Below are positions 24,855-32,928 of a stretch of DNA of 64,000 nucleotides, one piece after another (the first letter of the stretch is position 1; each line of letters opens with the position of its first letter). Origin of the DNA: Caryophanales bacterium UBA6380 (GTDB lineage Bacteria; Bacillota_I; Bacilli_A; RFN20; CAG-826); the NCBI GenBank assembly GCA_002438785.1, contig DJQS01000008.1, positions 124,001-188,000 of the forward strand. Direction: 5' to 3'. Both the position numbers and the translations under genes were made by a program. The notes under the pieces were generated by a model. That model worked only from the letters and a program-made list of their open reading frames with translations. It was not told where the DNA came from and made no database searches.

Positions 24855-25459
24855 TATTGACTAAGGAAGAGTATAGTTTATTAGATCAGACTGTCTTACA
24901 ACTTAGAATAGATTATAATTTTTTAAATGACGAAATTAATGTATTTAAATTAGCAAAACTAATGAATGTATCCTTAATACCATATAGTCAAATTAATGTA
25001 CATTCAAAGGATTTTATTTTGAAAAGGCAAGATAAAATTGGTGATGGGTTTTTTATTATTGAGAACGAAAAATATGCACCTAGAATCTTCTATAATGATG
25101 AAAAACCATACTTTAGAATAAGATTTACTATTTGTCATGAGATAGAGCATTTTATTTTTGATGATAAAGTTAATGATGAATATGAAGAATCCAAAGCTAA
25201 TCATTTTGCTAGGCAGCTTCTTATTCCTTCATGTTTAGTAATTATGTATATATTAAAAGGAAGTGATATTTATGATTTAAGTTATAAATTTAATGTTTCG
25301 CTAGAAGTAGCGTGCATTGCTTATGCACATGCTAAAAAAAGAATTAATTATACCGAACATAAATTAGATGATTACGAAACAGAATTTATGAATCTCTATT
25401 ATGAAAAGAATTATGGAATAGAATTTGATGATTATAAATTGTTATCAAATAAAAAATAA
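24851..25459 (+). CDS. ImmA/IrrE family metallo-endopeptidase
   Basis: 202 residues from a GTG start that overlaps the upstream stop. The zinc motif is HEIEH (H96-H100) in CHEIEHFI, followed by SKANHFARQLLIP, which supplies the third ligand region typical of the family; then comes a helical domain with VSLEVACIAYAHA. It is predicted to cleave the partner XRE repressor. The last 30 residues are acidic and Tyr-rich and not conserved by my reading. A hairpin follows the stop. Confidence 0.9.
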   Translation: MILTKEEYSLLDQTVLQLRIDYNFLNDEINVFKLAKLMNVSLIPYSQINVHSKDFILKRQDKIGDGFFIIENEKYAPRIFYNDEKPYFRIRFTICHEIEHFIFDDKVNDEYEESKANHFARQLLIPSCLVIMYILKGSDIYDLSYKFNVSLEVACIAYAHAKKRINYTEHKLDDYETEFMNLYYEKNYGIEFDDYKLLSNKK

Positions 25460-25483
25460 CGATACTCTGCAAAGTATCGTTAT
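25456..25483 (+). terminator. Hairpin after the ImmA gene
   Basis: An 11-bp stem around AACGATACT / AGTATCGTT with loop CTGCAA. No U run follows, so it may attenuate rather than end transcription into the DUF4417 gene. Confidence 0.45.
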
Positions 25484-25565
25484 AAGGTTGAACCATTATA
25501 AATAGTCCAAATCAATTAGTTATTATATGGCAAAATCTTTACTTATTCAATAAAGGAGTCTATAA

Positions 25566-26282
25566 ATGACTAAGAACTTAAATAAAAAATTAAATTTATC
25601 GTTTTTAAATTATACTAATCAAGGATTTTATTATGGCAAATTGGATATTCCTGAAGCAACTTGTAAACTAGATATATGTCCTATTGATTATATTGCACAA
25701 TATGGAGAAAAGCTTGATTCTAAATATAAGTTTCCAGCTTTATGTTTTTATCAATATGATAATGAGTTTGATGGAATGAATGGATTGTATAATGCAATAT
25801 ATTATGATGATAAAAAGAGTTTAATTAAATATAAGGAAAAACTTAAGTATTTTCATTATATCATTAGTCCAGATTATTCTATTTGTGGTGATGCTCCGTT
25901 AATAGAAAATTTGTATCGAATCTTTAAGAGTAGGCTTGTTGGCTCATACTTAGTAAATGAACTTAACAAGATTGTAATTCCTAATATTTCGTTTTTTGAT
26001 GAAAATACTAAAAAAGTTGCTTTAAGTGGAATATCTAAAAATAGTACAGTTGCTATAAGTACGAAAGGATTATTAAATGGAAAAAGAAAGCAAGAATTAA
26101 TGGATTATATTGTGAATGAGACAATAAAAGAAATTCACCCCGAAATTGTAATTTTATATAATGTCTCAGTTAAATGCCCCAAATACAATGAGATAGTTCA
26201 TAAATTTCAAAATAATGGCATAAAAGTGATTGTACCGCCTAATAAGCTACTAATTCGAAACCAAATATTGGAGGCATTATAA
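25566..26282 (+). CDS. DUF4417 family protein
   Basis: 238 residues. It matches the DUF4417 outline: an N-terminal CPIDYIAQYGEK region, CFYQYDNEF, then YIISPDYSICGDAPL (family: LTPDFSxYxDMP), NLYRIFKSRLVGSYL, IVIPNISFFDE and a Rossmann-like C-terminal half with ISTKGLLNGKR and GIKVIVPPNK. These proteins are common on phages and integrative elements and have no known activity. An RBS (AAAGGAG) precedes the ATG. It is 1 nt before the DUF6883 gene and probably cotranscribed with it. Confidence 0.75.
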   Translation: MTKNLNKKLNLSFLNYTNQGFYYGKLDIPEATCKLDICPIDYIAQYGEKLDSKYKFPALCFYQYDNEFDGMNGLYNAIYYDDKKSLIKYKEKLKYFHYIISPDYSICGDAPLIENLYRIFKSRLVGSYLVNELNKIVIPNISFFDENTKKVALSGISKNSTVAISTKGLLNGKRKQELMDYIVNETIKEIHPEIVILYNVSVKCPKYNEIVHKFQNNGIKVIVPPNKLLIRNQILEAL

Positions 26283-26283
26283 T

Positions 26284-26742
26284 ATGGGTAGATATAAAAA
26301 TAGTGGTTTTGGTATCGGAACTAGAGGAAATTCGCAGCAATCTTTAGAGCAAGAAAATTTTAGTAATAAAAATCAAGAAACTTCAAAATTAATGCCTAAC
26401 TATGAAAAAGCGACTATCGATACTAATAAATTTCTTAAATATTCTTTAGATATGAATTCAAAATCAGGTGGAAAAGATAAAGCAATTGCTTATAAAAATG
26501 GTCTTGGATATGATCAAACAAATTATAAATCTCTTATTAGTCAAATTTCATTTCAAATTAATAGTGGTAATATCAAACTTACAGAAATAGAAAAAGCTCA
26601 ATATGGATTTAAATATAAATTTGAAATTTCAGTTACTGGGCCAAATAGAAAAACAAAAATTGTTGTAGCTGTATATCAAATAGATAATGGGAATGCAATT
26701 CCTCGATTAATAACAAATTATTTAAAAAAGGAGAAAAAATAA
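26284..26742 (+). CDS. DUF6883 domain protein (toxin-like)
   Basis: 152 residues. The first 35 are a Gly/Ser/Gln-rich leader (SGFGIGTRGNSQQS), like the N-termini of proteins handed on by DUF4417-type genes. From residue 37 the sequence fits DUF6883: MPNYEKATIDTNKFLKYSLD, KDKAIAYKNGLGY, YGFKYKFEISVTGPN, AVYQIDN and PRLITNY. DUF6883 often ends polymorphic toxins and phage head proteins and is usually followed by a DUF4926 gene, as here. It may be a toxin effector; no catalytic residue is established. Confidence 0.72.
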   Translation: MGRYKNSGFGIGTRGNSQQSLEQENFSNKNQETSKLMPNYEKATIDTNKFLKYSLDMNSKSGGKDKAIAYKNGLGYDQTNYKSLISQISFQINSGNIKLTEIEKAQYGFKYKFEISVTGPNRKTKIVVAVYQIDNGNAIPRLITNYLKKEKK

Positions 26743-26943
26743 ATGAAAATTAAAGAAAGGGATATAGTAAAAACTTTGGTAAATAAAAAAGGTTTTTCAA
26801 AAGGCACTAAAGGTGTGGTAGTATCAATTTATCCGGGTTATTCTGTATGCGAAGTTGAACTTTGGGATGAGGCAAATTATCCAGAAGACGTTGTCACTTA
26901 TTATTTTGATGAATTAGAAGTTATAAAACGTACAGATGAATAA
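26743..26943 (+). CDS. DUF4926 domain small protein (probable immunity/partner)
   Basis: 66 residues, starting directly at the end of the DUF6883 gene. It matches DUF4926: ERDIVKTLVNKKGFSKGTKGVVVSIYPG, EVELWD and YYFDELEVI, an SH3-like beta barrel by analogy. These small proteins regularly sit beside DUF6883 proteins and are assumed to neutralise them; I know of no direct demonstration. Confidence 0.78.
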   Translation: MKIKERDIVKTLVNKKGFSKGTKGVVVSIYPGYSVCEVELWDEANYPEDVVTYYFDELEVIKRTDE

Positions 26944-26970
26944 TTATGCCGTTCATAATAAAAGTGTTGT

Positions 26971-27057
26971 TTAATTGGAGTGATAAAAGAGATATAAACT
27001 GCACTTTGTAATAACTCTATCATCATTTCTCATACTCATCCAATTATCTCCATTCAT
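26971..27057 (-). CDS. Possible 28-residue peptide with strong RBS
   Basis: On the minus strand AGGAGG (27073-27068) lies 10 nt before an ATG (27057) that opens MNGDNWMSMRNDDR... and stops at 26971. Nothing similar is recognised. It faces the DUF4926 gene. The RBS is the only support, so it may be the remnant of a lost gene. Confidence 0.2.
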   Translation of the reverse strand: MNGDNWMSMRNDDRVITKCSLYLFYHSN

Positions 27058-27205
27058 TTACATGAGACCTCCTTTGATTTGAGAATATTCCAAAGCTGTC
27101 TCAATTACAATTTTTGAATGTGATAATAACATTTTATACATGTGATTAGCACTTAAAAAATAAATTTTTTAAATTGATTACAAAATATTTGTAATTTTAG
27201 AAAAG

Positions 27206-27221
27206 TTGTAAGCGCTTACAA
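27206..27221 (+). promoter_or_regulatory. cre-like palindrome (CcpA/LacI type)
   Basis: TTGTAAGC and its perfect complement GCTTACAA form a 16-bp palindrome that fits the catabolite-responsive element pattern (TGNAANCGNNNNCA). It lies upstream of the -35 of the glycan operon, which suits carbon catabolite control by a CcpA-like LacI protein. Confidence 0.65.
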
Positions 27222-27226
27222 AAAAT

Positions 27227-27250
27227 ACTTGCTATAACGTTATAGCAAGT
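27227..27250 (+). promoter_or_regulatory. 24-bp perfect palindrome, likely operator of the local LacI regulator
   Basis: ACTTGCTATAAC followed by its exact complement, with the central CG typical of LacI-family operators. It covers the -35 (27229-27234) and most of the spacer, so a bound protein would block RNA polymerase. The LacI gene at 39568-40536 in the same operon is the natural candidate. Confidence 0.7.
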
Positions 27251-27257
27251 GTATATT
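27229..27257 (+). promoter_or_regulatory. Promoter of the GH43/ABC glycan operon
   Basis: TTGCTA (27229-27234), a 17-bp spacer, TATATT (27252-27257). The first gene starts at 27278. Confidence 0.6.
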
Positions 27258-27277
27258 AATGTTGTAAGGTAAAAAAT

Positions 27278-28420
27278 ATGAAAAGAAAAAAAGCACTTAT
27301 TCTAGCAATATTTGGTTTAGTATTAACTAGTTGTGGAAACGATAAAAAAAGTATAATTCCTCCAGTTACTGAACAAACTACTAAATCAAAAAATAACAAA
27401 TATGAGAATCCAACATACCCTTTAGTGGATGGAAAGAAATCTCCTACATATACTGCTGATCCATATGTTATTAAAGATGGTTTAGATTATTATATGTATT
27501 GTACGCAAACTGAAGTTATAGATGAATCTTCAGCTTATAGATTTAAAAGAGGACCTATTTTTAAATCAATTGATTTAGTAAATTGGACTTATGTTGGGAA
27601 TGTTTTTGATAACTATGAACCTAATTGGGGGACTAGTGGAGCAGGAGTTTGGGCTCCTACTGTTATTAAAATTGGTAATAAGTGGAATTATTATTATTCT
27701 TTATCAACTGGAGGAGATAAAAATCCTGGAATTGGAGTAGCAACTTCAGATAATCCTTATGGTCCTTTTACTCACTATGGAAAATTATTTAATAGTGAAG
27801 AAATAGGTGTTACTAATTCAATAGATCCTCATGTTTTTTATGATAATGAAAAATTATATATGGTTTTTGGTTCTTTTGGTGGACTTATTACGTTAATTGA
27901 ATTAAATGATGATGGATTGGGTTTAAAAAATGGCTTAGAGTATCAAAAAGAAAATAAACATGCTTTAGCAGGATATGAAATAGTTGATACAAATAACTAT
28001 GAAGCTAGTTTTATTTTAAAAGCCTATGGTAAATATTATTTATTTTTATCAACTGGAACTTGTTGTAGTGGAGTTAAATCTACATATCGAGTGGTAGTTG
28101 GAATGAGCGACTCTTTATTTGGGCCTTATAAGAATAAAAAAGGACAAGATTTATTTGGTCCTAATAGAGGTGAAACAGTTATTTCTCCAATTTTAAATTC
28201 AACAATGGGTGTTGGACATAATGCAATTATTCAAGATGATGCTAATAATTATTGGATGATTTATCATGGCTATGATGTTAATGGAGAAAAACCTGAATAT
28301 CGTTCTTTATATCTTGATCAATTATTATTTGATCAAGATAATTATTATCCATATGTTTTAAATTATCGAGCTTCCACAGAATTAAAAGATGGACCTTATA
28401 TAAATTCATTAGAGGAATAA
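27278..28420 (+). CDS. Surface lipoprotein GH43 glycosidase, first copy
   Basis: 380 residues. Signal peptide with lipobox LTSC (C19) and a short polar linker, so the enzyme is tethered outside the membrane. The GH43 catalytic triad is visible: TADPYVIKDG (D61), SIDPHVFYD (D183) and YEASFILKAYGKYY (E242), with GVWAPTVIK between the first two. GH43 propellers at the surface are usually endo-arabinanases, arabinofuranosidases or xylosidases. It is a close paralogue of the next gene, 3 nt downstream. It opens the operon under the two palindromes. Substrate choice between arabinan and xylan is open. Confidence 0.88.
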   Translation: MKRKKALILAIFGLVLTSCGNDKKSIIPPVTEQTTKSKNNKYENPTYPLVDGKKSPTYTADPYVIKDGLDYYMYCTQTEVIDESSAYRFKRGPIFKSIDLVNWTYVGNVFDNYEPNWGTSGAGVWAPTVIKIGNKWNYYYSLSTGGDKNPGIGVATSDNPYGPFTHYGKLFNSEEIGVTNSIDPHVFYDNEKLYMVFGSFGGLITLIELNDDGLGLKNGLEYQKENKHALAGYEIVDTNNYEASFILKAYGKYYLFLSTGTCCSGVKSTYRVVVGMSDSLFGPYKNKKGQDLFGPNRGETVISPILNSTMGVGHNAIIQDDANNYWMIYHGYDVNGEKPEYRSLYLDQLLFDQDNYYPYVLNYRASTELKDGPYINSLEE

Positions 28421-28423
28421 TTT

Positions 28424-29602
28424 ATGAAAAAAATATTATTAACTTCGATTTTACCTTTATTAGTTTTATCTACTTCATGTAGTAATAATAAAGGTAATGA
28501 TAATAAAAATGATAATAATGAACGTCACTATAAAAAAGTAAGTTATTCAAATCCACTTAATTTTTATAAACAAGATGGTAGCAAGTACAATGTTTATTGT
28601 GCTGATCCTGATATTCTTAGATGCGATGAAGATGGATATTTCTATATGTATTGTACAAATACTGATGTAGAAATGGGCTCAAAAGGAATATCTTATGATC
28701 GTGGGCCAATTTTTAGAAGTAGTGACTTAGTTAATTGGACTTGGGTAGGAAGTGTTTTTGATGATTATCCAGATGCTGGAAATTGGGGAACTAGTGAAGC
28801 TGGAGTTTGGGCTCCTTCAATTATTAAAGTTGGTGATACTTATAATTATTATTATTCATTATCAATTTTAAATGATCCTAATCCTGGGATTGGAGTTGCA
28901 ACTTCAAAAACTCCGTATGGTCCTTGGACACATTATGGAAAATTAATTGATTCAGAAATGACTGGTGTAAAAAATTCAATAGATCCTCAAGTTTTATATC
29001 ATGAAGATAAATTATATTTAGTTTGGGGAAGTTTCTTTGGAATTGGCATAATTGAATTAACCGATGATGGACTTGAACCATTTTATGGATATACAAATTT
29101 AAAAGATCATGTTCAATATATTATTAAAGATAATACGACAGGATCAATGAATTTAGATATTAACTATGAAGGTAGTTATATTATTGAAAAAGATAATAAA
29201 TTTTATTATTTTGGTAGCCAAGGAACTTGCTTAAGTGGAACTGATTCTACTTATCGAGTAAAAGTTGGTGTAAGCGATTCTTTATTTGGCCCATATAAAG
29301 GCAGTGATAATAAAACTTTAGATGATTTAAGTGGTAGTTTTGGAGATTTAGTTGTTAAGCCAAGTGATGAAGTAGCTGGAACTGGTCATAACACTGTTGT
29401 TCAAGATTTTAATGGTGATTATTGGTTATTTTATCATGGATACGATATTCATGGAGAAAATCCAAATTATCGAATTCCTTTTATGGATAAATTATTATGG
29501 GATGAAAAGACAAATATGCCTTATGTAAAAGATTATAAGGCAAGTATAAATGTGATTAATGAAGGCCCTACAGTTATAGATTTTAATGATAAAGGAGAAT
29601 AA
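28424..29602 (+). CDS. Surface lipoprotein GH43 glycosidase, second copy
   Basis: 392 residues. Lipobox LSTSC (C19), then a Lys/Asn/Asp linker. Catalytic residues are in YCADPDIL (D61), NSIDPQVLY and NYEGSYIIE, aligned with the paralogue upstream. Shared stretches such as WGTSEAGVWAPS and YGPWTHYGKL show a tandem duplication followed by divergence, probably to widen linkage specificity. The stop lies 4 nt before the start codon of the solute-binding protein at 29607. Confidence 0.88.
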   Translation: MKKILLTSILPLLVLSTSCSNNKGNDNKNDNNERHYKKVSYSNPLNFYKQDGSKYNVYCADPDILRCDEDGYFYMYCTNTDVEMGSKGISYDRGPIFRSSDLVNWTWVGSVFDDYPDAGNWGTSEAGVWAPSIIKVGDTYNYYYSLSILNDPNPGIGVATSKTPYGPWTHYGKLIDSEMTGVKNSIDPQVLYHEDKLYLVWGSFFGIGIIELTDDGLEPFYGYTNLKDHVQYIIKDNTTGSMNLDINYEGSYIIEKDNKFYYFGSQGTCLSGTDSTYRVKVGVSDSLFGPYKGSDNKTLDDLSGSFGDLVVKPSDEVAGTGHNTVVQDFNGDYWLFYHGYDIHGENPNYRIPFMDKLLWDEKTNMPYVKDYKASINVINEGPTVIDFNDKGE

Positions 29603-29606
29603 AAAT

Positions 29607-31088
29607 ATGAAAAAAACTGTATTTTGCTTATTAGCTTTATCTACATTAGCTTTTGGAGTTTCTAGTTGTGGAAACAAAAAAGGAAATAATTTAGATGGTG
29701 TTAATGATTTAAAAAGAGATGAAAATGGAAATATCATTTATGAAAATGTAAAACTCAATCTTTGGAGTGTTACAACTGGTGATGATGCTAAAGTTCAAGA
29801 TGATATTATTGCTAAATTTAATGAGACTTATAAAGGTATGATTGAAGTTACGACCAATCATCAATCTCGTTATGATTTAGAATCCTTACTTGAAAATACC
29901 ATGCAATTTGATGATGAAAATGCTCCTGATATCTTATTTAATCATGGCATGAGAGTAACAGAATATAATACAAAGGATTGGTTAAGTCCAATTGAGGATT
30001 ATTATGAATTAGCAGGAATTAGTTTTGATAAAGATGATTTCGCTGATAGTTTACTTAATGCTACTACAATTGATGGTAAAGCTTATGGAACTCCTATTGA
30101 TGTCCATAGCGCAATGATTGAAATTAGAGTAGATATTTTAGAAAAAAATAATTTAAAAATGCCTACTAATTATGCTGAATTAGTAGAAGTATGTGATAAG
30201 GCTAATGAATTAGCTAAAGCAAATAATTTATGGATTAGAGGCTATAATAGTGAAGGTTATAAAGCTAGTGAATGGCGTAAAGCTTCTACTGAAGGATATA
30301 CAGCTTTCCCTTATTCTTATGGCGATATGTGGGTTCATGAATTTGCTGGATATACTGCAATTGTTCAAAATGGAGCAAGTATTGTCGATGATAAAGGGAT
30401 GCCAGCTTGGAATTCTAATGAAGCAGCAAATGGTTTACAAGTATTAAAAGATGGAGTTTTCCCAACTTCAACAAGTAAAAATAAAAGTGCAATGACTAAA
30501 TATTATGGTAGTGAATATGATGTTGGTGTTGGACCTTTTAGAAGTGGAGAAGCTATTTTTACTCTTAATGGTCCTTGGACTTATCTAAGTGATGCTAGAA
30601 ACTTTGATAATGATTTAAAAGATGATGGTGGAAGACAAAATATTACCACAAGAAGTTTATCTAATTTATTTGCAATGGATAATACAAAAGAATATGCAAA
30701 TAAAATTAAAGGTGAAGGACATGCAGTTATGTTAATGTCAACGACTGAATCATGGACTAAAAGATGTGCTGCTGCTATATTTGCTGATTATTTAGCTTAT
30801 AATGGTGGAATTGAATGGGCAAAAAGCGGTCATATTCCTGCAGCTAGCAGTGTTTTAAATAATGAAGATTTTAGAAACAATGAAGCTTATAAAGAATACG
30901 TTCAATATTGGGGAACTCCTGATGATTATGTGGTTTATGGACCTACTGAGCATTATTCATATTGCGACCAATATTTTAAACAAGCCTTACAAAAATCTTT
31001 AAATAAAGATTATAAAGATAAAACTACAAAAGAATTGTTAGAAAAAGAATATAAAGATTGTGTTGATTATATCGCACTTTATCAATAG
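29607..31088 (+). CDS. ABC transporter sugar-binding lipoprotein (CUT1 family)
   Basis: About 493 residues. I choose the ATG at 29607 because AAGGAG sits 10 nt before it and the signal peptide then begins MKKTVFCLL; an upstream in-frame ATG at 29586 has no RBS. Lipobox VSSC (C21). The body has family-1 solute-binding features: LWSVTTGDD near the start of the mature protein, AYGTPIDVHSA, FTLNGPWTYL and KRCAAAIFADYLA. It captures oligosaccharides cut by the surface GH43 enzymes and passes them to the two permeases that follow. Confidence 0.9.
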   Translation: MKKTVFCLLALSTLAFGVSSCGNKKGNNLDGVNDLKRDENGNIIYENVKLNLWSVTTGDDAKVQDDIIAKFNETYKGMIEVTTNHQSRYDLESLLENTMQFDDENAPDILFNHGMRVTEYNTKDWLSPIEDYYELAGISFDKDDFADSLLNATTIDGKAYGTPIDVHSAMIEIRVDILEKNNLKMPTNYAELVEVCDKANELAKANNLWIRGYNSEGYKASEWRKASTEGYTAFPYSYGDMWVHEFAGYTAIVQNGASIVDDKGMPAWNSNEAANGLQVLKDGVFPTSTSKNKSAMTKYYGSEYDVGVGPFRSGEAIFTLNGPWTYLSDARNFDNDLKDDGGRQNITTRSLSNLFAMDNTKEYANKIKGEGHAVMLMSTTESWTKRCAAAIFADYLAYNGGIEWAKSGHIPAASSVLNNEDFRNNEAYKEYVQYWGTPDDYVVYGPTEHYSYCDQYFKQALQKSLNKDYKDKTTKELLEKEYKDCVDYIALYQ

Positions 31089-31096
31089 GTTTAAAT

Positions 31097-32071
31097 ATGC
31101 AAAAGACAATTAGTCTTGTTGAGTTTAATAAACGTAAAGAAAATAAAAGAAATATTTTTAGAAAAACTGCTGGTGTATCTTTATTTTTTGGACCTTATGG
31201 AATCTGCTTTATATTGTTTTTCTGTATACCATTAGTTTTAGGAATTATTATGTCCTTTTCAAAATTCGATGGGAAAAGTATGCTCCCATCGGAGTTTGTA
31301 GGATTTGATAATTATGTAAAATTATTTACAAGTGAGATCTTTAAAAGAGATTTTTGGACAAGTATTTGGAATACGATTCGTTTTGCTTTAATAATTGTTC
31401 CTTTAAATATTTTAGTTTCTTTAGGTTTAGCGTATTTAATAAGTCTTAAACCATTTGGATATAAATTTTTTAGAGCTTGTATATATTTACCAGGAATATT
31501 TCCTTTAACTGCAACTGGCTTAATTTTATTAAAAATGTTTGCGTTTAATAGCGGGTTTATTAATTCCTTCTTTAATATTAGCGTTGACTGGTTTGGTGAA
31601 GTTGGTGCTTGTTGGTTTATGATTGGATTATTTTGTATTTGGGGTGGTATTGGTGGAAACTTTATTATCCTATGTGCAGGGCTTGAAAATGTCAATAAAT
31701 CATTATATGAAGCAAGTAGTATCGATGGTTGTAATGGATTTAAAAAGTTTATAAATGTTACGTTACCTAGTATAAAGCCACAATTATTTCTTTGTATTTT
31801 TACAACATTGACAGGTTATATGAATTTATATGGTCAAGTATATATTTTAGGAACTGGTGTGGCTAATCAAGGTGAAATGAAGACTGCAGTTTATCGTATT
31901 CAAGATCTTTTACTTGGAAATAGTAAAGGGTATGGATATGCCGCAGCTATGGGGATTGTTTTAGGTTTAATAATTGTTTTTATTGTTTCAATTCAAATGA
32001 TTATTTCAAAAGAAAAAAGGGGGAATGGAAAGTATGCAAAAGCGTTCTTGGATTACAAAAAATCTAAATAA
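31097..32071 (+). CDS. CUT1 ABC permease, MalF/UgpA type
   Basis: 324 residues with about six membrane helices. The EAA-like loop for ATPase contact is LYEASSIDGCNGFKKFINVTLPS (EASSIDG about 198). It forms the membrane channel with the MalG-type partner, whose gene overlaps its 3' end by about 38 nt, indicating coupled translation. The preceding gap is 8 nt. Confidence 0.9.
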   Translation: MQKTISLVEFNKRKENKRNIFRKTAGVSLFFGPYGICFILFFCIPLVLGIIMSFSKFDGKSMLPSEFVGFDNYVKLFTSEIFKRDFWTSIWNTIRFALIIVPLNILVSLGLAYLISLKPFGYKFFRACIYLPGIFPLTATGLILLKMFAFNSGFINSFFNISVDWFGEVGACWFMIGLFCIWGGIGGNFIILCAGLENVNKSLYEASSIDGCNGFKKFINVTLPSIKPQLFLCIFTTLTGYMNLYGQVYILGTGVANQGEMKTAVYRIQDLLLGNSKGYGYAAAMGIVLGLIIVFIVSIQMIISKEKRGNGKYAKAFLDYKKSK

Positions 32072-32924
32072 AATTATTGCATTTTTAATTTTACTTTTTG
32101 TTTCTTTATTATTTTTAATTCCAATTATTTGGGGTGTTTTTGGAAGTTTTAGAGATTATAGCGATTTTTATAATAATCCAAGTAATTTCTTTCCTAGTAT
32201 TGGATCTTTTACTTTTGATGGCTATAAAGATTTATTTTCTCATACAAAATTTACTCCTTCTGAAGCTAATACTTATTATCCAATTTGGAATTGGTTATTT
32301 AACTCTCTTCTTGTTAGTGTTTGTGGAACTTTATTATATTTAATTATTGCTAGTCTAGCAGCTTATGCTTTAGTTTTTTTAGATTTTAAATATTCAAATA
32401 AAATATTCTATTTTTTAATTGGAACAATGACTATTCCTGGAATTATTTCAACTGCACCTCAATTAATTAATATGAATATGATGGGATTTTATAAATCTAT
32501 TTTAGGACTTATTGCACCAAGTTTAGGTGGTGTTTATGGTTTATTTTTAATTAGACAATTCTTTATAAATATACCTAAAGATTTAATTGAAAATGCAAGA
32601 ATGGATGGTGCAAATAATTTTAAGATTTTTTCAACAATAGTTCTTCCATTAGGGAAAAGTGCTTTATTTGTTCAAGGTTTATTTGGTTTTATGGGTGCTT
32701 GGAATGATGTTCAATGGGCTCAATTAATTATAGGTAATGCTAATAGGACTACTTGGACTTTAGCTTATGGGCTAAAAGTTATTAGTGATAATACTGAAGC
32801 AATCGAATCAATTACACTTTCTTTAGCTAGTGCTGTAATTACGATGATTCCTATTTTTATAGTTTATTTAATTGCACAAAATAAGATTATTGAAGGTGTT
32901 GCTAATAGTGGTATTAAGAGGTAA
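32034..32924 (+). CDS. CUT1 ABC permease, MalG/UgpE type
   Basis: About 296 residues, six membrane helices. The ATG at 32034 is preferred because the GGGGG-containing RBS at 32019-32023 then has proper spacing; an in-frame ATG at 32025 is too close. The EAA loop reads LIENARMDGANNFKIFSTIVLPLGK. The second half of the heterodimeric sugar channel, coupled to the upstream permease by overlap. Confidence 0.9.
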   Translation: MQKRSWITKNLNKIIAFLILLFVSLLFLIPIIWGVFGSFRDYSDFYNNPSNFFPSIGSFTFDGYKDLFSHTKFTPSEANTYYPIWNWLFNSLLVSVCGTLLYLIIASLAAYALVFLDFKYSNKIFYFLIGTMTIPGIISTAPQLINMNMMGFYKSILGLIAPSLGGVYGLFLIRQFFINIPKDLIENARMDGANNFKIFSTIVLPLGKSALFVQGLFGFMGAWNDVQWAQLIIGNANRTTWTLAYGLKVISDNTEAIESITLSLASAVITMIPIFIVYLIAQNKIIEGVANSGIKR

Positions 32925-32928
32925 GAAA

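Noticed and set aside
31312..31695. 127-codon open frame antisense to the ABC permease gene
   Set aside because: It is a shadow of a clear membrane permease; Pro/Asn-rich translation with no RBS.
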